Notes under the pieces: generated by a model | Told to the model about the DNA's origin: nothing | Seen by the model: the letters and a program-made list of their open reading frames with translations, nothing else | Databases searched by the model: none | In this document: in pieces, positions 8,671-17,541 of the stretch | Position numbering within the stretch: the stretch's first letter is position 1 | How the letters are laid out: every line of letters begins with the position of its first letter | NCBI GenBank assembly: GCA_022616075.1 | Contig: JAKEFK010000402.1 | Span: forward strand, 1 to 64,000 | Source: a bacterium | GTDB taxonomy: Bacteria > Acidobacteriota > HRBIN11 > JAKEFK01 | Direction: 5' to 3' | Length of the DNA stretch: 64,000 bases | Position numbers and translations under genes: made by a program

Positions 8671-8708
8671 AATACTTCGGTAACAGAAATATTTCACGAG
8701 TGAAATAT
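8671..8708. promoter_or_regulatory. MarR-type operator, site 3, with overlapping palindrome
   Basis: Bases 8671-8693 form an inverted repeat with 9 of 11 pairs symmetric and match site 1 at 18 of 27 aligned bases. A second, perfect palindrome with 9-bp arms (ATATTTCAC/GTGAAATAT, two-base gap) overlaps it at 8689-8708. The pair lies about 200 bases before the RND operon. Confidence 0.65.
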
Positions 8709-8787
8709 ATGAAAAGCAAAATAGTTATACATTCTGTCGATTTTGGGCTGTCCCCTTCGACTTATATGTGTGGAACGAGCAGATTTT

Positions 8788-8868
8788 CTCCCCCTTATGA
8801 AGGGGGAGACTAAGAGGGGGTTGGTTCGGATTTCCAACCTCCCCTGACCCCTCCTTCATAAGGAGGGG
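8788..8868. repeat. Three-stem GC-rich repeat, copy 1
   Basis: Three consecutive hairpins fill this gap: CTCCCCCTT/AAGGGGGAG, then GGGGGTTGG/CCAACCTCCCC, then CCCCTCCTT/AAGGAGGGG. The same order of stems is found in opposite orientation at 19256-19338. It lies between the operator and the RND operon and may slow transcription or be a dispersed palindromic element. Confidence 0.85.
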
Positions 8869-8914
8869 AATTATTAGCGGAACGAGTTTTTGGAGACTCG
8901 AAGGAGTAATGGCA

Positions 8915-10066
8915 ATGACATCGAAATTTTATCGGATTTTAATCCCTCTTGCGGCTCTTGCCCTGGCGGTTGATCTGCTGGGTTGCGGCGATAAGCAGGC
9001 TCAATCGTTCGAACGGCCGCCAGCCCCTGTAACTGTTGATGAAGCGGTATCGAAGGATGTGCCGGTTTATCTCGATGCTGTGGGAACCAGCGTTGCGCGC
9101 GAAATGGTGTCAATTCAGCCTCAGGTTTCCGGGCGGATCACACAAATCCATTTTGTGGATGGCGCTTATGTAAGACGGGGAGCGCCGCTTTTCACGATTG
9201 ATCCCCGACCGTATCAGGCGGAAGTGCATGTCGCCGAGGCAATGATTGCTGAAAAGGAGGCCGCTCTGGAATTCGCGAAAATTGAATTCGAGCGCGTGGC
9301 GAATCTGATCGAAACGAAAGCCATTTCGCAGCAGGACTACGACACAAGAAAGAATGCGGTTCAAGTAGCGGAAGCTCAGCTCAAACATAGCCGCGCGCAG
9401 CTGGAGACAGCGCGCATCAACCTCGATTACTGTTTCATCCGTTCCCCCATTGAAGGACGCGCGGGGCAGCGGCTGGTGGATCTTGGAAATATCGTGGATG
9501 CAAATGAGGAACAACCGCTGCTGACGATTCAGCGAATGGATCCGATCTACGCTGATTTCACGATTCCGGAAAACGACCTTAGCGCCGTACAGAACAACAT
9601 GAAGAGCGGAACGTTGAAGGTTGAAGCACGCTTACCGGAATCAACAGAAAACGCAAGGGAAGGCTCGCTTACTTTTCTTGACAATGCCGTGCAGAACGGA
9701 ACCGGGACAGTGAAACTGCGTGCAACGATTCCCAACACTGATCATCGTTTCTGGCCGGGACGATTCGTGAATGTCAGGCTCATACTGAGCACGAAGCAGG
9801 ACGCAGTCGTCATTCCGGCAACTGCGCCGCAAATGTCCGCCAAGGGCACTTTCGTTTACGTCATAAAACAGGATTCAACCGCAGAACTTCGCCCCGTCAC
9901 GCTTGGTCAAAGACAGGATGACCAGGTGGTGATCGCAGAAGGCCTCCAATCAGGAGAGCGCGTGGTCGTCAGCGGACAACTGGGAGTCACCCCAGGCGGA
10001 AAAGTGCGAATCGATCAGTCGCCGGCTCCAATGGCGGAGGTTCGCAAGTCAGGAGCCGAGTCATGA
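8915..10066 (+). CDS. RND efflux adaptor lipoprotein (AcrA/MexA type)
   Basis: This encodes 383 residues from ATG 8915, which lies eight bases after AAGGAG; the ATG at 8909 would leave only two. A lipoprotein signal ends in LLGC (C24), so it is anchored to the periplasmic face of the inner membrane. Family landmarks are the biotinyl-lipoyl segment around QPQVSGRITQIHFVDGAYV, the alpha-hairpin (about 95-165), the beta-barrel and the membrane-proximal domain ending in VVVSGQLGVTPGGKV. It is the first gene of a tight three-gene pump operon; its stop overlaps the ATG of the pump. It should bridge the pump and the outer-membrane factor. Confidence 0.95.
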   Translation: MTSKFYRILIPLAALALAVDLLGCGDKQAQSFERPPAPVTVDEAVSKDVPVYLDAVGTSVAREMVSIQPQVSGRITQIHFVDGAYVRRGAPLFTIDPRPYQAEVHVAEAMIAEKEAALEFAKIEFERVANLIETKAISQQDYDTRKNAVQVAEAQLKHSRAQLETARINLDYCFIRSPIEGRAGQRLVDLGNIVDANEEQPLLTIQRMDPIYADFTIPENDLSAVQNNMKSGTLKVEARLPESTENAREGSLTFLDNAVQNGTGTVKLRATIPNTDHRFWPGRFVNVRLILSTKQDAVVIPATAPQMSAKGTFVYVIKQDSTAELRPVTLGQRQDDQVVIAEGLQSGERVVVSGQLGVTPGGKVRIDQSPAPMAEVRKSGAES

Positions 10067-13000
10067 ACTTCTCAGAACCTTTTATCCGCAGACCTGTAAT
10101 GACGGTCGTTTTGACCGCATCCATAATACTTTTCGGAATACTAAGCTTCCTGCGGTTACCGGTAAACGATCTGCCGGCGGTGGATTATCCGGTCATCGAA
10201 GTGCAGGCATTTTATCCGGGCGCGAGTCCGGACACCGTTGCAAATAATATTGCAACGCCGCTGGAACGGCAGTTCATGCAAATCAACGGATTGGAGATGG
10301 TGACATCGCGAAGCACTCAGGGAAGCGTGAGCATGACGCTTCAGTTCAAGCTGGATAAAAGCATTGATGCGGCCGCGACCGATGTGCAAACGGCGATTTC
10401 ACAGGCTAGCGGAAATCTTCCGGTAGATTTGCCCTCTCCGCCAACGTTCTCAAAGTCGAATCCGAATGATCAGCCCATCCTTTATATAGCGCTCACCAGC
10501 GATTCTGTCACTTCCGGTCAGCTTTATGATTACGCAAGCACGCAGGTTGGCCAACGAATCAGCATCGTGAGTGGCGTGAGCCAGGTAAATGTTTTCGGCA
10601 CAAAGTCGGCGATTCGCATTAAAGCGGATCCATCGGCAATGTGGGCCCGCGGTATTTCGATTGATGATCTCTCCAATGCCATTCGAAACAGCACAAGCTA
10701 CACGGGCGCCGGGCAGTTTGATGGCAGTACAGGCACCGCTTTGCTCCGTCCCAAAGGGCAATTGGAAGAAGCGAACGCCTATCGCGACTTGATTATCAGC
10801 AATAAAAATGGCGCGCCGGTCTATTTGCGCGATGTAGCGACAGTGGAAGACTCGGTCCAGGATGAGCGGGTCAACATGCGATTCTGGGTGCGCGGTTATC
10901 CTGTGCCTTCAGCGACAGTTGTCATCGCAGTTTTCAGGCAGGCCGGTTCAAACGCTGTTGAAGTTGCGAATAGCGTGAAGGAAATGCTCCCAATGATCGG
11001 TGCCGAACTTCCCGGTTCCGTTCGAATCACGCCGATTTATGACCGATCGCGCACGATTGTAAATTCGGTCAGTGACGTTGAAGAAACTCTGTTAATCGCA
11101 TTCGTTCTCGTTGTGATTGTCATTTTTCTGTTCCTTGGCCGCGCTACGGATACTTTGATTCCTGCTGTGGCGCTTCCGCTTTCCTTGCTGATCACTTTTA
11201 TTGCAATGAGGTTGCTGGATTACAGCCTGGACAATCTCTCACTGATGGCTCTGACACTGGCAATTGGATTTCTTGTGGATGATGCAATCGTCTTTCTGGA
11301 AAACACTGTGCGTCGAATGGAGCGTGGCGAAGGCGTCATGCAGGCAACGCTGAACAGCGCGCGCGAAATCAGCTTCACGATTGTGGCGATGACGATCTCG
11401 CTCGCGGCCGTGTTCTTCCCGCTCGTATTCATGTCGGGACTGGTCGGCCGAATTTTTCGGGAGTTTGCAGTCACCATCGTGATTGCAATTTTTGCCTCAG
11501 GTCTTGTTTCGCTGACTCTAACTCCGCTCATGTGCGCAAGATTACTCAAGCAGCGCGGTCACGGTTTCAAACAAACCTGGATGGAACGGGTCATCGGCGG
11601 ATTGGAAAAGCGATGGTTAGCGGTTTACAGCAGAACGCTCTGGTTCTTCCTTCGCCAGCGCTGGGTTTCTGCCCTTATCTGGGTTGTTTGTCTTGCCGGC
11701 ACCATCTGGCTTTTCATGCTCGTACCAAAAGCATTTCTACCGGTGGGTGACAGCAACGTTGTATTCGGCGTTTTCATGGGACGAGAAGGATCCTCACCCA
11801 AACAGATGCAGGAAATCCAGGACAAAGTCGATCAGGTTTTACACAACGATCCGAATGTATTAATGGACTTCACAATGACCGGAGCGACCGGCTTCCTTGC
11901 ATCGAATCAAGGGATCACGTTCACTTTTCTCAAACCACCGGATCAGCGCGCGCCGATTCAAGTTGCGGCTGCTGAGATGATGGGAAAAATGAGCGGCATT
12001 CCGGGTGTGTTTGCATTTCTTCGACCCTTCCCGGTTCTGGAGATCAGCACGGGCGCTGTGAATCAGAATCAGGGCCAGTACGCTTTTTCCGTATCCGGCG
12101 TGAACACGGATCAGGTTTACGATGTCGCAAACAAACTCATGGGAAAACTCGGCTCGTATCCTGGATTCCTCACGCTTTCCTCTGACTATTTTCACAACAC
12201 GCCGAATCTCGACATCGACATCAGACGGGACCAGGCCAAAATGTACGGGGTATCGGAAGCGCGAATTCTTGAATTGCTCCGGAATGCGTACTCCCAGAAT
12301 TATCTCTACTTGATAAAGAAACCGGACGATCAATATCAAGTCATTCTGGAAGTCAAAGATTCCGCGCGCTCCCATGCGGAAGATCTATCACTTCTTTATA
12401 TCAAATCAGATGACGGACAGAATCAGGTCCCGCTCAACACGCTTGTTACCTGGAAGAGTTCGCTGGGTCCGCAATCGGTAAATCACCTGAACCAGTTCAC
12501 AAGCGTGACAATGTTTTTTAATCTCAAACCGGGAGTTGCGCTTGGCGAAGCAACTGAATTCATCAACAAAGCCGTAGCGGAAACCGTGCCGCCCGGAGTG
12601 AGAGCAAGTTTGCAGGGTGAAGCGCTGACTTTCCAGGACACCGTGCGAAACCTCACGATCCTGATGATCCTTGCGGTTTTCGTCATGTACGTGATTCTGG
12701 CGATTCTTTATGAAAGCTATCTGCACCCGATCACAGTTCTATCCAGTTTGCCTGTTGCGCTGGTGGGAGGCTTATTAACACTCGTTCTCTTTGGAGAGCA
12801 GGCCACTCTCTACGCGTATGTTGGCATGTTCATGCTGATGGGCATTGTCAAAAAGAACGGAATCATGATCGTTGATTTCGCGCGCCATCGTGTGGCGGGC
12901 GGTCAGGCAGCCGATCAAGCGATCCATGATGCGAGTATCGACCGCTTTCGGCCGATCATCATGACAACTCTTGCAGCAATCATAGGAGCAGTTCCCATCG

Positions 13001-13233
13001 CGTTAGGTTACGGCGCTGATGGAGCTTCGCGACAGCCCCTCGGGCTAGTCATTGTGGGCGGACTGATCGTATCGCAGTTCATCACCCTCTACATTACTCC
13101 TGCGATTTATCTCTATCTCGAAGATTTTCAAGAGAAGGTGTTGGATCGTTTCTCTTTCTTCCGGTCAGGTCACGCGAAACCAACTGCTCCTGATGAAATC
13201 GGCGAACTCGAACTGGAAAAGGAACCGGTATGA
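10063..13233 (+). CDS. RND multidrug efflux pump, HAE-1 type
   Basis: This 1056-residue inner-membrane proton/drug antiporter has the usual family length. It shows the paired large periplasmic loops and 12 helices. TM4 keeps the two acidic residues (GFLVDDAIVFLEN) and the TM10 region reads GIVKKNGIMIVDFA. The start overlaps the adaptor stop (ATGA) and its own stop overlaps the outer-membrane factor start, so the three are translated together. Drug range cannot be told from sequence. A second, separate pump of the same class occurs at 43630. Confidence 0.96.
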   Translation: MNFSEPFIRRPVMTVVLTASIILFGILSFLRLPVNDLPAVDYPVIEVQAFYPGASPDTVANNIATPLERQFMQINGLEMVTSRSTQGSVSMTLQFKLDKSIDAAATDVQTAISQASGNLPVDLPSPPTFSKSNPNDQPILYIALTSDSVTSGQLYDYASTQVGQRISIVSGVSQVNVFGTKSAIRIKADPSAMWARGISIDDLSNAIRNSTSYTGAGQFDGSTGTALLRPKGQLEEANAYRDLIISNKNGAPVYLRDVATVEDSVQDERVNMRFWVRGYPVPSATVVIAVFRQAGSNAVEVANSVKEMLPMIGAELPGSVRITPIYDRSRTIVNSVSDVEETLLIAFVLVVIVIFLFLGRATDTLIPAVALPLSLLITFIAMRLLDYSLDNLSLMALTLAIGFLVDDAIVFLENTVRRMERGEGVMQATLNSAREISFTIVAMTISLAAVFFPLVFMSGLVGRIFREFAVTIVIAIFASGLVSLTLTPLMCARLLKQRGHGFKQTWMERVIGGLEKRWLAVYSRTLWFFLRQRWVSALIWVVCLAGTIWLFMLVPKAFLPVGDSNVVFGVFMGREGSSPKQMQEIQDKVDQVLHNDPNVLMDFTMTGATGFLASNQGITFTFLKPPDQRAPIQVAAAEMMGKMSGIPGVFAFLRPFPVLEISTGAVNQNQGQYAFSVSGVNTDQVYDVANKLMGKLGSYPGFLTLSSDYFHNTPNLDIDIRRDQAKMYGVSEARILELLRNAYSQNYLYLIKKPDDQYQVILEVKDSARSHAEDLSLLYIKSDDGQNQVPLNTLVTWKSSLGPQSVNHLNQFTSVTMFFNLKPGVALGEATEFINKAVAETVPPGVRASLQGEALTFQDTVRNLTILMILAVFVMYVILAILYESYLHPITVLSSLPVALVGGLLTLVLFGEQATLYAYVGMFMLMGIVKKNGIMIVDFARHRVAGGQAADQAIHDASIDRFRPIIMTTLAAIIGAVPIALGYGADGASRQPLGLVIVGGLIVSQFITLYITPAIYLYLEDFQEKVLDRFSFFRSGHAKPTAPDEIGELELEKEPV

Positions 13234-14747
13234 ACAGAAGAATACTGAATATTTGTGGCGCGGGCCTCCTCGCTTTGATTCTAGTAGGATGCACGGTCGG
13301 TCCAAATTATAAATCTGTAAAGACGAAGGTTCCTGAAAATTTCGCAAATTCCAAATCACCGGCTCATCCAGGTGAGTTCGCAAAGTGGTGGACCACATTG
13401 CAGGACCCAACGCTGGATTCACTTGTTGAACGCGCCGTTCACAGCAATCCGGATCTCCGCTTTGCAGAGGCGCGTTTACGCGAGGCGCGTGCTCAACGTG
13501 GAGTCGTAAAAGCAGATCTGCTTCCAACAGTGAATGTATCCGGCTCTTACCAGAGAAGTCGCGCAAGCAAAAACATCGGCACACAGCAGGGCTCATCCCA
13601 GTCTACTAATGCTGTAGAAGGCGATCTGTATCAAGCGGGTTTTGATGCTTCCTGGGAGATCGATGTTTTCGGTGGTATCCGCCGCGAAATCGAAGCGGCA
13701 GATGCGGATCTGGCCGCTGAAATCGAGAACAGGCGGAACGTTCTCGTGACGCTTCTCGCAGAAGTTGCGCGGAACTACGTTGAGCTCCGAACATCGCAAC
13801 GACAAGTCACAATTGCTCAGGCAAATTTGAAAGCTCAGCAGGAGACTCTGGAACTCACCAGGGTCAGGTTCAACGCCGGACTGGTCAGCGATCTGGATGT
13901 GGCGCGGGCGGAAGCGCAAGTCCAGACTACTGCATCGCAAATTCCGGTGCTTGAGATTTCGGCCCGGCAGTCGATCCACTTGCTCAGCGTGCTTTTGGGT
14001 CAGGAACCAAATGCGCTCATTCAAGAGCTCACACCGGAAACAGCAATTCCGGCTTCACCTTCGGATGTGCCTGTCGGACTGCCATCGGAACTTCTGAGGA
14101 GACGGCCCGACATTCGCCGCGCGGAACGGCAAGTTGCCGCCTCAACAGCGCGAATCGGTGTAGCCACAGCAGATTTGTTTCCAAAGTTCTCGCTTACCGG
14201 CGCACTCGGATTCGGCAGCTCGAAGTTCAGCAGTCTTGGAAGCTCAGGCAGCAGATTCTGGTCGATTATTCCTGGAGTCAGTTTGCCGATCTTTAACTTT
14301 GGCAGGATCCGCAGCAACATCGCTGTGCAAAACGCCCGCGAAGAACAGGCGTTTGTAATTTATGAGCAAACAGTCCTTACAAGCTTGCGAGAAGTGGAAG
14401 ATGCTCTGGTTGCTTTTTCAGAGGATCAGAACCGCCACCAGACTTTGTCCGGTGCTGTGGATGCAAACCGGCGAGCTGTCGATTTGGCGAATCAGCTGTA
14501 CAAACAAGGCCTGACCGACTTCCTGAGCGTCTTACAAGCTCAGCGTGATTTGTTCGCGTCAGAAGATGCGCTTGTCCAGAGCAATCGGAACGTGACGTCG
14601 GATTATGTCGCAATTTATAAGGCCCTTGGTGGCGGCTGGGAAATCGAATCTGCCGTTCAGCCTGTTCCTGTGAAGGGCAAGTCCGGCGAACGCACACTAG
14701 ATGTAACGTCACGCCAGGGAGTGCAGGCTTCCAGCCTGCATAAATAA
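13230..14747 (+). CDS. Outer-membrane efflux lipoprotein (NodT/OprM type)
   Basis: This encodes 505 residues with a lipobox ending in LVGC (C21) and two outer-membrane-efflux-protein repeats. The [13 protein letters not shown] signature marks the second repeat start. It forms the trimeric exit channel of this pump. An ATGA overlap joins it to the pump gene. The last residues, GVQASSLHK, are encoded by a palindromic intergenic repeat (GCAGGCTTCCAGCCTGC), so the C-terminus has been altered by repeat insertion without obvious harm. Confidence 0.95.
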   Translation: MNRRILNICGAGLLALILVGCTVGPNYKSVKTKVPENFANSKSPAHPGEFAKWWTTLQDPTLDSLVERAVHSNPDLRFAEARLREARAQRGVVKADLLPTVNVSGSYQRSRASKNIGTQQGSSQSTNAVEGDLYQAGFDASWEIDVFGGIRREIEAADADLAAEIENRRNVLVTLLAEVARNYVELRTSQRQVTIAQANLKAQQETLELTRVRFNAGLVSDLDVARAEAQVQTTASQIPVLEISARQSIHLLSVLLGQEPNALIQELTPETAIPASPSDVPVGLPSELLRRRPDIRRAERQVAASTARIGVATADLFPKFSLTGALGFGSSKFSSLGSSGSRFWSIIPGVSLPIFNFGRIRSNIAVQNAREEQAFVIYEQTVLTSLREVEDALVAFSEDQNRHQTLSGAVDANRRAVDLANQLYKQGLTDFLSVLQAQRDLFASEDALVQSNRNVTSDYVAIYKALGGGWEIESAVQPVPVKGKSGERTLDVTSRQGVQASSLHK

Positions 14748-14757
14748 AGGAGAGAAG

Positions 14758-15618
14758 ATGAGGAAAACAAATTTTGCAACGAGAGATAAATCACTGGATA
14801 GAGCGATGCGTCTTTATTTGAAAGAAATCTCAAAGATTCCTTTGCTCTCTGTTGAAGAGGAGAAGGAGCTTGGTTATCGCGCCCAGGCAGGTGATAAGGA
14901 TGCCCTGCAGAAGCTGATTGAGTCTAATCTTCGTTTTGTAATCAAGATTGCAAAGAAGTACCGGCCTTCCGGACTCTCTTTGCTCGATTTAGTCAATGAG
15001 GGCAACGTCGGATTGATCGAGGCCGCGCGGCGGTTTGATCCGGACCGCGGAGTGCGTTTTACCTCCTATGCGGTCTGGTGGATCCGGCAGGCGATTCTTC
15101 ATTATCTTTCGCGTGCGACTCGCGCGTTTCGCGTTTCACCCAAAGCGGCAAATGTTTTGTATCGTGTTGCAAAAGTTTTGTCCAAGAACAAAGCGGATCA
15201 ATTGGAATTGCCCGATCGTGAAACTCTTGCTCGTGAGGTTGGCGTATCGTTAGCTGAGTTGAATGCGTCTCTGGAAGCCGATGCGGGAACGTACTCTCTG
15301 GATCAACCGATCGACCCTGCGGGAGATCTTATTCTTGGAGAGGCCATGGAGCAAACGACTATTTCTTCCGCGGAAGAAGATGCTATGGCTGTTCTGTTGA
15401 GGGAACGTTTGGATCAGTCTCTTGATATTTTGAATGGAATGGAAAGAGAGGTCGTGAGATATCGTTTTGGTCTAGATGACGATGATCCGCAGACATTAAA
15501 AGAAATCGGTGAAAAGTTTAATCTTTCCAGAGAACGGATTCGCCAGATCGAGGCACAGGCGCTCAAAAAACTACGTGAATCTCTTCGCGATAGCTCCATG
15601 TCGAGTTATATCAACTAA
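14758..15618 (+). CDS. RNA polymerase sigma-70 factor, RpoD/RpoS-like (group 2)
   Basis: This encodes 286 residues. Region 1.2 opens the protein ([17 protein letters not shown]). Region 2 is complete, with the -10 recognition helix [13 protein letters not shown]. Region 3 follows, and region 4.2 reads [22 protein letters not shown]. The long acidic region 1.1 of a housekeeping sigma is absent, which suggests an alternative group 2 sigma. An AAGGAGAG ribosome site precedes the ATG. Only ten bases separate it from the efflux operon, so read-through could couple its level to pump induction. The regulon is unknown. Confidence 0.93.
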   Translation: MRKTNFATRDKSLDRAMRLYLKEISKIPLLSVEEEKELGYRAQAGDKDALQKLIESNLRFVIKIAKKYRPSGLSLLDLVNEGNVGLIEAARRFDPDRGVRFTSYAVWWIRQAILHYLSRATRAFRVSPKAANVLYRVAKVLSKNKADQLELPDRETLAREVGVSLAELNASLEADAGTYSLDQPIDPAGDLILGEAMEQTTISSAEEDAMAVLLRERLDQSLDILNGMEREVVRYRFGLDDDDPQTLKEIGEKFNLSRERIRQIEAQALKKLRESLRDSSMSSYIN

Positions 15619-15710
15619 GGAAAGAAAATAGAAAATCGGATCATTTGGGGCCGGACTGATGGAGAGCGACTTCTGTGCGGACTGCAACACATTTTTGAAT
15701 TCCTTTACTT

Positions 15711-16075
15711 TCAGAATTCAACCGATTTACTGAGAGAATGATACTCCTTCGGCAGAAGTCGATTGATTTGGATCGCTTTTTCAATCTTTGCGCGCGCAAG
15801 AGCCTTTGCTGCATCGCGCTTTTCAGGATCGCGTTCGCTTCTTGATTGCAACAAATGCAGAGCTGCTTCTGTGGCGATAGCTTCGGCCGCTTGAGGATCC
15901 ATCGAAAGAGCTTTCTTTGCAGGCTCGAGCCCCTTCAAAATTTCCTTTTCGGGACTGACTCCTCGCAGCAAATTCCATTCGGCCTTCCAGCGGTGCACCT
16001 GTGCAATTCCAAGAAAAACCAGCATATCCCTGGGCGGCAGCTTCTCCGCTTTATCCGCACGGTTGAACCTTGCCC
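15711..16075 (-). pseudogene. C-terminal remnant of a kinase-linked TPR protein
   Basis: The readable frame (104 residues from an internal ATG at 16025, open back to about 16075) contains one or two TPR-like helices: GLEPAKKALSMDPQAAEAI, then KAIQINRLLPKEY at the end. This resembles the C-terminal tail of large Ser/Thr-kinase or adenylate-cyclase-like TPR proteins of this kind of organism. The upstream part is closed by a stop, and no kinase or N-terminal domain is found nearby. It is called a gene fragment; expression is doubtful. Confidence 0.5.
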
Positions 16076-16330
16076 TTCAGGTGAGACATCTCCGAGCGCG
16101 TCTTTGTTTAATCTCAGTAGCACTCCGCTTGGCCTCACCTGGGGCGAATTTCAAATGGTTTCGGCCGACTCGCGTGTCAGTGTCGCAAGGATGGAACCCG
16201 AGACGCCATGCGTCAATCTGTGATTATCCAGAAAGCGCCGTTAGGCTAAGTTGGTAGTAGCGAATTCATTCGCTATAGGTTAATAGCGACTAAAGTGGCT
16301 ACTACAAACCCAGCATGACTCCGAAAGCTT
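16076..16330. other. Gene-poor gap with one hairpin repeat
   Basis: No convincing frame is found. Minus-strand text next to the TPR remnant may be further decayed coding sequence. The only clear structure is the 52-bp hairpin at 16254-16305. Confidence 0.5.
16254..16305. repeat. 52-bp GTAGTAGC hairpin repeat
   Basis: The outer arms GTAGTAGC/GCTACTAC and the inner arms CGCTA/TAGCG are nested, so most of the 52 bases can pair. It looks like a short dispersed palindromic element; no second full copy is in the window. Confidence 0.7.
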
Positions 16331-16765
16331 TTAACCCGCGGGTTCGGAAACTTTTTGAACAACCTCACCAGTTTTTTTCTTGTCTCCTGTCAGGGCAATG
16401 TCAGCTTGTGAGACGATTCCACAACATTTGCCGAAAGAATCAACAACCACAATCCTGCGAATTTTCTTTTTTTCCATTAACTCCACGCATTCGTTAAGAC
16501 CTGCGTCTTCATGGATCGTCACGCAATCCGAAGTCATACAATCCTGAACAGCCAGCTCTAGCGGATTTTTCCCCTGGGCCAGTGTTCTGCATGTAATGTC
16601 GCGGTCCGTTATTGTACCGACCGGTGTTCCCGAGCCACTGCCATCAAGGACAGGGATACAGCCGCAGTCGTGTTGAACCATCATTTTCGCAACTTCCTGT
16701 AATGGTGTTTGTGGTGTGCAGCATGTCGGATTTTTTGTCATTATGTGTCTTACTGGTTCGCTCAT
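16331..16765 (-). CDS. CBS-domain pair protein
   Basis: This 144-residue cytoplasmic protein consists of two CBS domains (about 8-65 and 75-130), each ending in the usual GTITDRDI or GIVSQADI strand. Such stand-alone pairs bind adenine nucleotides and sense energy state. AAAGGAGGT precedes the ATG at ideal distance. It is unusually Cys-rich (CC at 15-16, DCGC, DCMTSDC, KCC), which may allow metal or redox sensing, though that is inference. It stands alone with no operon partner. Confidence 0.9.
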   Translation of the reverse strand: MSEPVRHIMTKNPTCCTPQTPLQEVAKMMVQHDCGCIPVLDGSGSGTPVGTITDRDITCRTLAQGKNPLELAVQDCMTSDCVTIHEDAGLNECVELMEKKKIRRIVVVDSFGKCCGIVSQADIALTGDKKKTGEVVQKVSEPAG

Positions 16766-17027
16766 ACGTACCTCCTTTAACGCGAAACGTAAGCTCTCTT
16801 GAATTCTAATGAGCTTTTACTAAAGTTTCCAACTGGTATATCTGAACTGAAGAAGCACCTAGTTCACGTTGCAGAATCCGCACAATATTGTATGGCCGCT
16901 TCACAGACGGTCACTTGTATCGCTTCTGACTCGCGACTCGTGTGTTCGTCGAGAAAACGGCTTCTTTGCATTCAATTCTTCAAAGGCACAGATATTGCCA
17001 TAAGGTTAGTGACGAATGGAGGATGGA

Positions 17028-17528
17028 ATGCGTAAATCACTGATCTCTTTCTATTTTGTTTTCTTGTTGTCTGTGCTGCTCGGTTCTTCAACAGCCGATA
17101 CTGTGATCACTTCAGATACGTCTTTGAGCGGCAGTGTGACGGATCTACCCGTTGTAATTGCGGCGAACAATATCACACTTGATTGCAATGGTAATGTTCT
17201 CGATGGTGATGGTACAGAACCTGGAGTGGTGATCCAGAATCACACAGGAGTGATCGTCACGGAATGTTTTGTTTTCAATGTAGCGGATGGCTTCGATATT
17301 GATTCTTCGCGTAACCTCGTGTTATCGCAAAATATTGTCGGCAGCGCCAGTGGTGATGCTTTCGATCTGAACCAGGTCCAATTCAGCTCCATTATTGAAA
17401 ATGAAGTAGGTCCGAACGGAGCGGGATTCCGGTTGAATAAATCACATTCCAATTCTTTCATAGGAAATGGAATCGAGTTGAGTGGTGAGGAAGGTTTCCG
17501 AATGCTGATGAGCGCCGGCGCAGGCTAA
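17028..17528 (+). CDS. Short secreted parallel beta-helix protein (NosD-like), possibly truncated
   Basis: This encodes 166 residues from ATG 17028, which has GGAGG five bases upstream. A signal peptide (about 1-22) leads into right-handed beta-helix coils with the NITLDCNGNVLDGDG turn typical of NosD/pectate-lyase-like proteins. Family members are usually 300 residues or more. Here the helix stops after about four coils and the last residues (MSAGAG) are encoded by the terminator hairpin at 17520. The 3' part was probably lost and the hairpin supplies the stop. Confidence 0.6.
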   Translation: MRKSLISFYFVFLLSVLLGSSTADTVITSDTSLSGSVTDLPVVIAANNITLDCNGNVLDGDGTEPGVVIQNHTGVIVTECFVFNVADGFDIDSSRNLVLSQNIVGSASGDAFDLNQVQFSSIIENEVGPNGAGFRLNKSHSNSFIGNGIELSGEEGFRMLMSAGAG

Positions 17529-17541
17529 AGCCTGCTTTTTT
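17520..17541 (+). terminator. Hairpin terminator holding two stop codons
   Basis: GCAGGC-TAAA-GCCTGC is followed by six T. The loop contains the TAA stop of the plus-strand gene (17526-17528) and the TAG stop of the minus-strand gene (17525-17527), so two convergent genes end inside one hairpin. Confidence 0.85.
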
